Positions 1 to 7,999 of a stretch of DNA of 28,232 nucleotides are shown piece after piece. Position 1 is the stretch's first letter, and each line of letters starts with the position of its first letter. The translations under genes and the position numbers were made by a program. The stretch comes from Thraustochytrium sp. TN22 (Eukaryota; Sar; Bigyra; Thraustochytrida; Thraustochytriidae). The notes under the pieces were generated by a model, which was given only the letters and a program-made list of their open reading frames with translations, was not told the DNA's origin and did not search any database. Location of the stretch: positions 1-28,232 of the forward strand of contig JABLUY010000354.1 in NCBI GenBank assembly GCA_013306675.1, given 5' to 3'.

Positions 1-294
1 GCGCGGCGGCGGCGCGGCGGCGCGCGGCGGGCGGCGGCGCGGCGCGCGCTCGGACGGCGAGCGCAGCGCAGCGGCCACGGAGCAGGCGGGCAGGCACGCA
101 GGCGGGCGGGCAGGCGGGCTGCGAGGCGCAGCGGACGTGGAGCGCTACTACTACTACTGCACGCACACGCACACCCCGAGCACTCGCCGACGACGGGCGC
201 GGCGGCCACCGCGGCGGAGCGGTACGAGGCGCACGGCCACGGGGGCGCAAATCCGGACGAGAGGCGAAGCGGCAGAGAGACCAGCGGCGGCGCC
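1..294. other. G+C-rich 5' flank of the first gene
   Basis: This stretch is almost entirely GGC/CGC-type low-complexity sequence, followed by GGGCAGGC-like repeats, a short CTA run and a CACG run at about 147-175. It runs up to the ATG at 295 in a good GCCATGG context. It is most simply the promoter and 5' UTR of the gene at 295. The window edge cuts it. I see no gene in it. Confidence 0.5.
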
Positions 295-1017
295 ATGGCC
301 GGCGGACGGCTGCATGAGGGCGAGGTGGCGGTCGTGCCCGAGGAGATGACGAGGGACTCCAGGGCGTCCGGGGCGTCGACGCCGCGGCCGTCCGAGGTGT
401 CGAGGCCGTCGAAGCTGCCGCCCAAGGGCCCCGGCCCGCTCGAGGAGCTGCTCCCGGGCGTGGAAGCCGGGAGCAAGTGGAGCGAGTGGGACTGGACGCT
501 CAAGGACGACCAGGGAAGGGTGGCGGTCAGGCTCGTGACAGACGTGTGCTCGAGCTACGAGCGCATCGTGGACGGCGACGGCAAGAAGGTGGTCGAGCTC
601 CAGCTTGCGGGATCGTGCTGCGAGACGCCCAAGGACGAGGAGAAGTGGCTCCTTTCCGGCCCCAGCGGCGCCTGCATGACCATGGGCAAGCACATCCTCG
701 GCTGGAGCGCCTTCTTTAGGAGCGCTAGCGACCAGGACAGCGTGTGCTTTCGCGGTCACTCCGACGGCGTCGCCCTCGAGCTGCGCTCCGCTAACACACG
801 CTCCACGGGCACGCGCTCCTCGGGCGTGGCCCCCTCCGGCGTCTACATGTACCGCATCATGGATGGTGGCATGGAGTGCGCGCTTCTCCGCATCCAGCCC
901 GGTGCAGCCTCCGTCATCGAGCTGCATGCCTCGTGCCGACGCCCGGCCACTGTTCTCCTCTTCGCCTTTCTCTATCCCATCATTGTCGCGCGTGAGGCCG
1001 ACGGTGGTCCCAGGTAA
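295..1017 (+). CDS. Unknown 240-aa protein, possibly tubby-like C-terminal / LURP-one-like fold
   Basis: I do not recognise this protein with certainty. The ATG lies in GCCATGG, a strong eukaryotic context. Residues 1-60 look disordered and rich in Ser, Pro, Arg and Gly. From about residue 61 there is a run of short beta-like segments, beginning WSEWDWTLKDDQGR and ending in a hydrophobic segment (ATVLLFAFLYPIIVA, about residues 217-231). A beta-rich body closed by one hydrophobic C-terminal helix is the layout of the tubby/scramblase/LURP-one superfamily, whose central helix sits inside a barrel. That similarity is an inference from pattern, not from a conserved catalytic motif. Alternatively the C-terminal hydrophobic stretch could be a tail anchor. 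The stop codon TAA is embedded in CAGGTAAGA, a perfect 5' splice-site match, so a longer spliced form cannot be excluded. The next gene downstream is on the same strand about 1 kb away. Confidence 0.55.
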   Translation: MAGGRLHEGEVAVVPEEMTRDSRASGASTPRPSEVSRPSKLPPKGPGPLEELLPGVEAGSKWSEWDWTLKDDQGRVAVRLVTDVCSSYERIVDGDGKKVVELQLAGSCCETPKDEEKWLLSGPSGACMTMGKHILGWSAFFRSASDQDSVCFRGHSDGVALELRSANTRSTGTRSSGVAPSGVYMYRIMDGGMECALLRIQPGAASVIELHASCRRPATVLLFAFLYPIIVAREADGGPR

Positions 1018-2017
1018 GACGGCGCCGCCAAGCCCAAGCGTCCACGCTCGGAGGCCGGGGGGAAAAGACGCGCAGTAGCCTTGGCGGCGTCGCGGGTCTC
1101 CTCCCTTCTTTGTCTGCCCTCATGGCCTATTAGAGCACGTTTTAGCTGCTCCCTCTCTCGCCTGGACTACGCTGCAACATCTTAGATTTATTGACCTGGC
1201 GCCAAAGTCTGCGCTGCGTCGAGCATTGACCATTGTTAGAAATCCCACAAGCAATTCATTTCCTTCCCGAGTCCGAGTCGTCGTTGTCGCGCGCATTGGT
1301 GCAATAATGCCACGTTAGTCTCTTACGTGTGGTGGCTGAGTGTGAGCTTGTGGACTGCAGCATCCTCAGCACTGCACTTTTCATTGGTTTGCGTGTGATC
1401 TGCAGTGCGCGGCGGCTTCAGCAGGTATTCGTAGCGGCTTCAGCAGGTATTCGTGCTCGCTTTTTCGACTCTCACCAGCCAAGCTCCGCCCTCGCCTTGC
1501 AAGACAAGCATCCCGAGGCAGGTTCGCAGGTCCGGAGGACTCCGCCTCGGCCTCGGCCTTGTGAGCCGCCTCAAATCGCCGCAAACCGTCCTCAGCTCTG
1601 CATCCCAAACCAGACCCATGCGCCATTCGACGCAACTCTCCTATAGCGTCAACGCAGTCCTTGGACTCGCATTCACTCTTGGCGGCTTTGTGCGTGCAGT
1701 GCGTCGCTGTGGCGCTTGCTCGTCTCCTCGACTCGACTCGACTGGGAGCGTGCGGCCGCCGCGGCTGCCCCGCGTTCCCCGCCGGGGTGGGTTAGGGTGC
1801 GCGGCTGCAGGCAGGCGGCTACTGACGGCCACGAGGAGGTGGGCGGAGGCAGCGGCAATCATCATCATCTCGTGCGCGCTCGGAGGCGGCGGCAGGGCGG
1901 GGCGGAGCGCGGCGCGGCGGCAGCGAGCGACCCTCGCGCCAGCAAGGCAGGTCCCTCGCGGCGCGGAGTGGTGCGGAGCGGCGTGGGCAGGCAGGCCATC
2001 AGCAAGTCGGCAGCAAG
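1018..2017. other. Intergenic region: 3' flank of first gene and promoter/5' UTR of NDUFB9
   Basis: This 1-kb gap has a visibly less G+C-rich part (about 1130-1460), likely the 3' UTR of the upstream gene plus spacer. The G+C-rich part from about 1740 to 2017 leads into NDUFB9. It contains a 21-bp direct duplication at 1412-1454 and short CTCGA and CGGCCT runs. Reading frames that enter NDUFB9 from here are out of frame with it or low-complexity. I see no convincing additional gene. Confidence 0.5.
1412..1454. repeat. Tandem 21-bp direct duplication with 1-bp spacer
   Basis: The 21-bp unit beginning GCGGCTTCAGCAGG occurs at 1412-1432 and again, identically, at 1434-1454. A single A separates the two copies. 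It lies in the intergenic region upstream of NDUFB9 and looks like a recent slippage or duplication event. Each copy ends in the splice-donor-like string GGTATTCGT, but nothing else suggests an exon here. Confidence 0.85.
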
Positions 2018-2479
2018 ATGAACTCGCTCTTCCGCGCGGCGGTGGCGCAGGTCAAGTACAACGAGGGCCCGCTGACGCACAAGCAGCGCGTGACGCGGTT
2101 GTATCGCAAGTCGCTCAAGATGCTCCTGTCGTACGCTATCGACCGCAACGTCTTCTACGAGGAGGCCGAGCTGCTGCGCGCGCGCTTCGACGCCGTCAAG
2201 TCCGAGGCCGCGGGCCGCGGCGCCGTGGACGCCGGCGAGAAGGAGTACTTTGACAAGCTCCACCCGGACCCGTACTCGTACACCTACATGCCGGGCGGCA
2301 CCAAGTTCATGCGGAACCCGCCCATCCCGCCAGAGATTGTCTACGCCTTCGAGAAGGAGATCCCCAAGGAGGCCTACACCGGCACCAACACGCCTGTCTG
2401 GCCTGACTCCGTGCCTGTCACCTTCCGGCCGCACATGAACGGGCTCATTGTAGACTTTGCCAAGAAGAAGATGGAGTAA
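2018..2479 (+). CDS. NDUFB9: NADH dehydrogenase (complex I) 1 beta subcomplex subunit 9, LYR family
   Basis: This is an accessory (B22) subunit of mitochondrial complex I, located in the membrane arm on the matrix side. The 153-aa product has the LYR-motif signature near its N-terminus (LTHKQRVTRLYRKSLK, residues about 19-34). It is followed by the family-typical RARFDAVK helix and the block HPDPYSYTYMPGGTKF (about residues 82-97), which corresponds to the HPQPY...PGGT block of animal NDUFB9. LYR proteins bind the mitochondrial acyl carrier protein; that role is family knowledge. No cleavable presequence is obvious, as in other members. Length is somewhat shorter than the animal protein at the C-terminus. 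The ATG at 2018 follows AGCAAG and starts exactly where similarity begins. The gene is convergent with the helicase gene downstream. Confidence 0.9.
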   Translation: MNSLFRAAVAQVKYNEGPLTHKQRVTRLYRKSLKMLLSYAIDRNVFYEEAELLRARFDAVKSEAAGRGAVDAGEKEYFDKLHPDPYSYTYMPGGTKFMRNPPIPPEIVYAFEKEIPKEAYTGTNTPVWPDSVPVTFRPHMNGLIVDFAKKKME

Positions 2480-2505
2480 GGCGCGCCTCTGCGGGCCTTC
2501 TCCTT

Positions 2506-2537
<32 letters not shown>

Positions 2538-2764
2538 GTCGCCGTCGCGGGCAGCGAGCGGTGGTGCAGCACTCGAGCGGCCTCATCCTTTTCCTCTTTT
2601 ACTGCGCTGCGGCATGCTTTTCAAAGTAGCTAAACCCAACATCACCAAAACGAAACCACACAAAAAAAACAAGGAAATCTGGTCACGTTACCACAACGAC
2701 AAGCTCGCTCTCGTGATCAGCTCTCGATGATAGCGCGCGGCGAGCTACGAGCTCGCTCTCGTAA
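2480..2764. other. Convergent intergenic region of NDUFB9 and DHX37
   Basis: This 285-bp gap between two converging genes holds both 3' UTRs. It contains a (CAG)10 run, an A-rich stretch at about 2635-2680 that may be part of 3'-end processing, and a duplicated copy of the helicase gene's terminal 30 bp. There is no room for, or sign of, another gene. Confidence 0.6.
2506..2535. repeat. (CAG)10 microsatellite
   Basis: Ten uninterrupted CAG units lie just after the NDUFB9 stop codon, in the presumed 3' UTR. It is a likely length-polymorphic site. Confidence 0.95.
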
Positions 2765-2779
2765 TCAGCTCTCGATGAT
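2702..2779. repeat. Direct 30-bp repeat duplicating the 3' end of the helicase gene
   Basis: Positions 2702-2731 and 2750-2779 are 30-bp direct copies with one mismatch (G versus A), offset by 48 bp. The right copy spans the stop codon and last codons (IIES) of the DHX37 gene, which reads leftwards. The left copy lies in its 3' flank. This is a small local duplication across a gene terminus. Confidence 0.85.
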
Positions 2780-5700
2780 GCGCGGCCAGAGCGCGGCGAG
2801 CTCCTTGCGCTTGTCCTTGGCGACCCACTGCTGCAGCTCGGCAAACAGGTAGCGCGGCTGGGCCTCCCACGCGCGAAAGAGGTCTTCGCGCCGGACGATG
2901 GGACGGCCGCGACGCGGCCCGTGCGCCAAGGCGCGCTGCAGCGCCTGAACGCGCGCGTCGTGCGCCTTGCGCGTCATGTAGGCGGTTGGGACCACCCACC
3001 ATTCCTTGAGGTCCGCGAAAATGGGCAGCACCTTGCCCTCCAAGAGGGCGCGGCCGAACCAGCGCGCGCGCGCGCCCACGTCCTCGGCCGTCTCTGCGGG
3101 GAAGTGCACCCACTGCGCCGGGAGCCGCCAGCCGCGCGGCCCGAAGAGCGGGTGCACGCAGGCCAGCAGCTCGTCCTTCTTGCGCTCGTACGTCGGCGGC
3201 GGGTGATCCAGAGGCGCCGACAGCGTGCACTGCTCCGTGCCCTTGCACAGCTCATACAGCCAGGCCGGGTCGAGCGTCGTCACCTGGCGCATGTACAGCA
3301 GCGCCTCGCGCGGCGCGCGGTCGGCGGCCGCCTCGGCGCTCATCTCGGCGTCGCCGTCCTCGTCGGCCTCGTCGTTCTCCTGCGCGCCGTCCGCCGGCCG
3401 CTGCGTCGCCTCCACGGCGTCCACGCTGCTGTACACCACGAACTCCGGCAGGTCCCCCTCCGCCTTGAGCACGTAGCTGCGCGGGGAGATGAAGAGGGGC
3501 TCGTTCATGCCCAGACTGCACGACACGTACGGCCAGCGGCGCTTCTTGAGCTTGAAGCCGTAGGCGTCAGCCACGCTGCGCGCCTCGTCGCGCGACATCT
3601 TGCGCGCGACCTGGTCCAAGTAGCCCGCGGCCACGAGCTGCCGCAGGTACAGCACGTCGGCCGCCTTGGGCGGCCGCAGCGGGCCGCGCAGCTCCGCCGC
3701 CACACCGCGTGAGTTGTCCGCGTCGACTTCCGTGCCGTCGTCGCCGTCGCCGTCGCCGTCCTCGTCCTCGTCCTCCGCATCCGAGGCCGGGTCCTTGTCG
3801 GCCAGCGCCAGCACGCGCATGCGGGCCGCGATGCCGGCCAGCTGCTGCCGCAGCTGCAGCTGCTCGCGCATCGTCTTGGCGTGCAGGAAGTTGTCGCGGC
3901 AGAACTGCTCCGCCTTGCGCGCGCTCTGCGTCGCAACCGTATGTGCGTACGCGCCGTGCGCGATCAGGAGGCCCACCACGTCGCTCGTCGTGTCGCGCCA
4001 CCGCGCCTGCACGGTCTGCGCGCGGTCACGCAGCTTGCGCTTCTTCTCGTCCGCCGCGCTCGCCGCGTTCCCCGCCGCGCCCTCCTCGGCCTCCTCCTCC
4101 TCCTCCTCTCCATCGACCTTGCCGTCCTCGTCTTGGTCTTCGCGGCCGGCCGCGCCGCCCTCCTTGCCCTCCTCCATCACCTGGTGGTGCAGAAAGGGCT
4201 CCTGCAGGCTCAGCGAGGCGACGAGGCAGATCACAAAGCCCAAGCGCCGCATCGGCTGGTCCACGTCGCAGGCGGCCACCGCGAGCATCTTGGCCAGGCG
4301 CGCGCGCACAGGAAAGTGCGTCATGCGGCGGCCAAGCGGCGTGATGACGGTGCGCAGCGGCGGCGCGCCGGCGCGCAAAAGGTCCTTGCGCGTCGTTACC
4401 TTCTTCTCGAGCGCGCCCAGCTGCGTGAGCCGCGACTCGGCCGCCCGGATCGCGAGCGGGTCGGGCGGCGAGGGAAACGGGAACGAGTCGACGCTCTCGA
4501 TGCCCAGCGTCTTCATGTACAGCACAACGTCCTCAATCGGCAGGCTCTCCACCTCCGGCTTGCCGAACTGCTCGAAATGGTCGTTAAAGACCGCCGACGA
4601 GTACAGCCTGTAGCAGTGGCCCGGTCCGGTGCGGCCGGCGCGACCCATGCGCTGGTTCGCAGACGCCTGCGAGACCCACCCAATCTCGAACTGCGACGTG
4701 CCGCTCAGCTGGTCGTGCACCTTGCGCTTCTCGCGGCCGCAATCCACCACGAAGCGCACGCCCGGGATGGTCACGGAGGTCTCCGCCACATTCGTGGCCA
4801 CCACGATCAGCCGGTGGCCCTCCGGCACGTCCTTGAAGACGGCCAGCTGCTGTGCCGTTGGCAGTCGCGAATACAGCGGCAGCACGTGCACCGGTCCGTG
4901 CCCGGCCTCGCGCTCCGCGCTCACGCGCGCTGAGGCCGCCTTGATGCGCGCCGTCGCGGACGTCGACACGATCTTGGGCGCCGCCTCGGAGTCGCCCTCG
5001 CCGTCCGCAGCAAAATCATCCGCGTCGGAGTCGCCCCCCTCCTCACCGTCCGAGCTGTCGATGTCGCTGTAGTCCACGTCCTCGTCCTCCTCGTCCTCCC
5101 CGTCCTCCTTGTCCTCGCCCTCATTCTTCTGCGCGCTCGCCTTGGCCTGCTGCCGCTGGCGCCGCTGCAACTTGGCGATCTCGCCCGTCGCCGTCGCGGC
5201 CGCCTCCACCAGCGCCTGCAGCTCCTCGTCCGGAAGCCGGTCGCGCCCGCCATTGAACTTCTTGCGCAGCTGCGAGACCATCCACTCGATCTCGCGCTGG
5301 CCAGTGAGGAAGACCAGGATGGCGCCGGCCGGCAGCCGACGGTGCACGGCACAGGTCTTCTTGAAGGCAGCCGCCAGGTAGTTTTGCATCTCCGTGCGCC
5401 GGCTAAAGTGCACAGTGACCGGGTGCTGCCGCGCCTCCACCTTGACGACAGGCGGCGTCAGCGTCGTGAAGAGCCGCGGGTTGCGTGCGAAGTCATCCAC
5501 GCGGAGCGTCGCGGACATGATCACCACGCGAAGAGGGTACACGTCCGGCAGAGACTTGTCGCGATAAATCTCCTCGCGCAGCGGAATCACGCGCGACAGC
5601 AGGCCCAGCAGGATATCCGTGTTCAGGTTGCGCTCGTGCGCCTCATCCAGGACGATGACCGAGTACTTGCGCAGCAGCAGGTCCTCGCGCGCCTCGCGCA

Positions 5701-6856
5701 GCAGCACGCCGTCGGTCATGAACTTGACACGCGTCTGCTTGTTGAGCGTGCGCCGGTCGTAGCGAATTTGGTAGCCCACATACCGGCCGTGGTCGCCCAG
5801 CTCGTCCGTGACGCGGCCGGCCATGCTCACTGTCGCCACGCGCCGCGGCTGCGTCACGCCGATTAGCCCACGGCGCTCCGGCTCAGGCGCCTCATCGCAG
5901 CCAAAGCCCGCCTCGAAGAGGAACTGCGGCACCTGCGTCGTCTTGCCTGACCCGGTCTCGCCGCAAAGCACCGTCACGGCGCTGCCAGAAATGGCCTCCA
6001 TGATCTCCTGCTCCATCATGCTCACCGGCAGCTTCGCGCGCGCCTCGGCCACCTCCACGGGCCGCTGCACACGCACCACAAAGTTCTCTGGGCCCGGCTC
6101 GACCGGCGCAGGTGCTGCGGACGAGGCTTGCGTCGACGCAAGCGATGGCTTGACGTTTTCCTCCTGCTGCTGCGCTTGCTGCTCCTGCGGCGACTGCTCT
6201 TGCTTCTGCTCTTGCTGCTCTTTCTTTTCTTGCTCCTCCTTTTCCTTCTTGTCCTCGTCCTCGTCCTCGTCCTCGCTGCTGCTACTGCTCTCGTCGGGCG
6301 CAGAGACGCTCAAACGCGCGCCCGCGGGCGCCGCGCCGTCGGCCGCAGGACCCGACCGCTTACGCACGCGCTTCTTCTTCTTGTTGCCCACCACCGCGGG
6401 CACTTCCTGGTCCAAGCCACTGCGCTCCCGGCGCAGGTCCATGGTGAGGCGGTCGCGCAAGGTCTCCTTGGCGCCGATGGCGGCGCTCGAGACGAGCAGC
6501 GCCTGCTCGCTGGCCGACAGCTGGTTCTCCGCGAGCTGCTCCAGCAGCTCCTTGCGGCGCTCCTTGCGGCGCTTCTCCTCCTCAAGCTTGAGCAGCGCCT
6601 TGCGCTTGCGCCGCGAAGCCTTGCGCGCCTCGTGGTACTCCTCCAGGCCGCGCTGGTCGCGCTTGAAGGAGGGCACCGCCCTGTCGGGCCTCTGCGCCGG
6701 CAGCGTCGCCAGCGTGAACTTGGGCCGCAGCTTGCGCTCGCGCTTCTCCTCCTCCGTAAGCTTGTGCCGCTCCGTCAGCAGCGGCCCTCCGGAGGCCGCA
6801 TTCTCGCCCAGCTCCGCGAGCAGCTCCGCCGACAGCACGCCCTCGTCCTCCGCCAT
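2765..6856 (-). CDS. DHX37: DEAH-box ATP-dependent RNA helicase DHX37/Dhr1
   Basis: This is a nucleolar helicase of small-subunit processome maturation; the family displaces U3 snoRNA from pre-18S rRNA. The 1363-aa reading starts at ATG 6856 in CCGCCATGG. The open frame extends 64 codons further upstream to 7048, but those residues are Arg/Pro/Ser low-complexity. Helicase motifs appear in order: GETGSGKTT (Walker A, about residue 297), QPRR (Ia), DEAH (about 402), MSAT (III, about 445), VATNVAETSVTIPG (V) and QRMGRAGRTGPG (VI, about 733). They are followed by helicase-associated and OB-like regions. The segment QRMGRAGRTGPGHCYRLYSS and the flanking FEQFGKPEVESLPIEDVVL match DHX37 rather than other DEAH helicases. 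Lys/Glu-rich N-terminal sequence and a long acidic insertion between motif III and motif V are typical of the subfamily. Expected location is the nucleolus. No intron is needed. Confidence 0.93.
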   Translation of the reverse strand: MAEDEGVLSAELLAELGENAASGGPLLTERHKLTEEEKRERKLRPKFTLATLPAQRPDRAVPSFKRDQRGLEEYHEARKASRRKRKALLKLEEEKRRKERRKELLEQLAENQLSASEQALLVSSAAIGAKETLRDRLTMDLRRERSGLDQEVPAVVGNKKKKRVRKRSGPAADGAAPAGARLSVSAPDESSSSSEDEDEDEDKKEKEEQEKKEQQEQKQEQSPQEQQAQQQEENVKPSLASTQASSAAPAPVEPGPENFVVRVQRPVEVAEARAKLPVSMMEQEIMEAISGSAVTVLCGETGSGKTTQVPQFLFEAGFGCDEAPEPERRGLIGVTQPRRVATVSMAGRVTDELGDHGRYVGYQIRYDRRTLNKQTRVKFMTDGVLLREAREDLLLRKYSVIVLDEAHERNLNTDILLGLLSRVIPLREEIYRDKSLPDVYPLRVVIMSATLRVDDFARNPRLFTTLTPPVVKVEARQHPVTVHFSRRTEMQNYLAAAFKKTCAVHRRLPAGAILVFLTGQREIEWMVSQLRKKFNGGRDRLPDEELQALVEAAATATGEIAKLQRRQRQQAKASAQKNEGEDKEDGEDEEDEDVDYSDIDSSDGEEGGDSDADDFAADGEGDSEAAPKIVSTSATARIKAASARVSAEREAGHGPVHVLPLYSRLPTAQQLAVFKDVPEGHRLIVVATNVAETSVTIPGVRFVVDCGREKRKVHDQLSGTSQFEIGWVSQASANQRMGRAGRTGPGHCYRLYSSAVFNDHFEQFGKPEVESLPIEDVVLYMKTLGIESVDSFPFPSPPDPLAIRAAESRLTQLGALEKKVTTRKDLLRAGAPPLRTVITPLGRRMTHFPVRARLAKMLAVAACDVDQPMRRLGFVICLVASLSLQEPFLHHQVMEEGKEGGAAGREDQDEDGKVDGEEEEEEAEEGAAGNAASAADEKKRKLRDRAQTVQARWRDTTSDVVGLLIAHGAYAHTVATQSARKAEQFCRDNFLHAKTMREQLQLRQQLAGIAARMRVLALADKDPASDAEDEDEDGDGDGDDGTEVDADNSRGVAAELRGPLRPPKAADVLYLRQLVAAGYLDQVARKMSRDEARSVADAYGFKLKKRRWPYVSCSLGMNEPLFISPRSYVLKAEGDLPEFVVYSSVDAVEATQRPADGAQENDEADEDGDAEMSAEAAADRAPREALLYMRQVTTLDPAWLYELCKGTEQCTLSAPLDHPPPTYERKKDELLACVHPLFGPRGWRLPAQWVHFPAETAEDVGARARWFGRALLEGKVLPIFADLKEWWVVPTAYMTRKAHDARVQALQRALAHGPRRGRPIVRREDLFRAWEAQPRYLFAELQQWVAKDKRKELAALWPRIIES

Positions 6857-7363
6857 GGCGGCCTCGAGCGGGCACGGCCTCGAGCGACGGCTCCGCGGCG
6901 GGGCCCTCCCCGCGCTCCTCCGCGAGCCGCTCGACCTCCGCTCGACCTCTGCGCCTTTCGCGAGGTCCGAGTCCTGCGCGAGCGAGGTCCACCGACTTGG
7001 GTCTGCTGCGCGTGGCCGCCAAGGACTGGGGTACGCGCGCAGACCCACGTGTGCGAGCGCCCTGAGTGACCCGGCGATGTGGGCCGTTCTTTTAACAGTT
7101 GGCTCAAGTTCGACCCGACTTCACTTGCCCGGGCCGACCGTGACATGTCGGTAGGCCTAGTTCAGGTTGTGTCGCCGCGATAGACGCGGCTGGAGAAGCG
7201 CGGCTGGGCCGGATCCGGTCCGGATCGGGTCGGGTCGAGCGTCTCTCGTGTCACGGTATTCCACGTGGATTGATGTCGTGATTGCAGAGAAGACTCTGGC
7301 AAGTTGCTGGTCTTCCAATGGCCTCGGCTTACGATAGACCCCAACTTCACTTCCTTGCCACTT

Positions 7364-7380
7364 GTCACGAAGCGTGACGT
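7364..7380. promoter_or_regulatory. Short palindrome with TGACGT core, possible bZIP-type site
   Basis: GTCACG at 7364-7369 and its exact reverse complement CGTGAC at 7373-7378 flank AAG. The right arm continues into TGACGT at 7375-7380, a half-site typical of CREB/ATF-type bZIP factors. The position between two divergent genes suits a regulatory site. One short palindrome in 1.1 kb can occur by chance, so this is tentative. Confidence 0.2.
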
Positions 7381-7510
7381 GCAAGTCCTCCTGCATCGCC
7401 TGCGGCGCCTGCATCAACTTGCCTGAGTCAGTTCACCCCCTTTGGAAAAGCGCACACAAGTTTGCCACTCCCCTGCTGCCACGATCCCATCCAGCTCGAC
7501 GCCTTCGCCT

Positions 7511-7788
7511 GGACTTGGCTCCGTCCTCGAGCGCGTACACGACGCTGGGGTCGCCCTGGAGCAGCGCCAAGTTCAACCAAAGTTCACCTTCACGTTGATG
7601 CTCTGCGTCTGCGCAGGGCGGCTGCGCGCGTTGATAGCCCCTGGCCTCGAAGCCAGACTCGGCTCCGCGTACACGACGCTGCGGCCGCCCTGGCGCAGCG
7701 CGAGGTTCAAGAGCAGAAGTTCACGTTCATGTTGGGAGTCCGAGTCCGAGTTTGCACAGCACAGGGCGGTTAGGCCCGTTGATAGCCC
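7511..7788. repeat. Imperfect tandem duplication (about 130-150 bp period)
   Basis: The string GTACACGACGCT occurs at 7535-7546 and 7669-7680, and GTTGATAGCCC at 7630-7640 and 7778-7788. Between these anchors, similar blocks recur in the same order (GCCCTGG-GCAGCGC, then AGTTCA and CACGTT/ACGTTCATGTTG). This indicates two diverged copies, about 7511-7640 and 7656-7788, separated by small indels. The offset between anchors is 134 and 148 bp. Confidence 0.65.
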
Positions 7789-7999
7789 AAGGAGAGAGAG
7801 ACACGATCCTGGTGATGAATCAAAGCCAAGTCGAAGGTTGCGCGCGCGGCGATCGCTCGGCGCGCAGGCGCGGGCGGCGCGGCGGCGGGCGGCGGCGGCG
7901 GCGCGCGGCGCAGCGGAGCGGGCGCGCGCGGCGGGCCCGGCGGCGCGGTCGGCGGCGGCCCGCGGCGGTTGGGCGCGGCCACGTGGCCGACGCGGCAGC

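Larger units (their letters stand above)
6857..7999. other. Divergent promoter region between DHX37 and gamma-COP
   Basis: This is the shared upstream region of two housekeeping genes transcribed away from each other. Its middle part (about 7070-7800) is less G+C-rich than the flanks and contains an imperfect 130-150-bp duplication. It also has a 15-bp palindromic element, GTCACG-AAG-CGTGAC, at 7364-7378 that abuts a TGACGT core. The part from about 7850 to 7999 is extreme GGC-rich sequence, probably the gamma-COP 5' UTR. Open frames running through here into both genes have no recognisable protein features. Confidence 0.55.

Noticed and set aside
6857-7048. In-frame 64-codon N-terminal extension of DHX37
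   Set aside because: It is Arg/Pro/Ser low-complexity; ATG 6856 has a better context and leads directly into family-like sequence.
7442-7999. In-frame upstream extension of gamma-COP (186 codons)
   Set aside because: The residues are Arg/Ala/Ser-rich, the region contains a diverged DNA duplication, and gamma-COP similarity begins just after ATG 8000.
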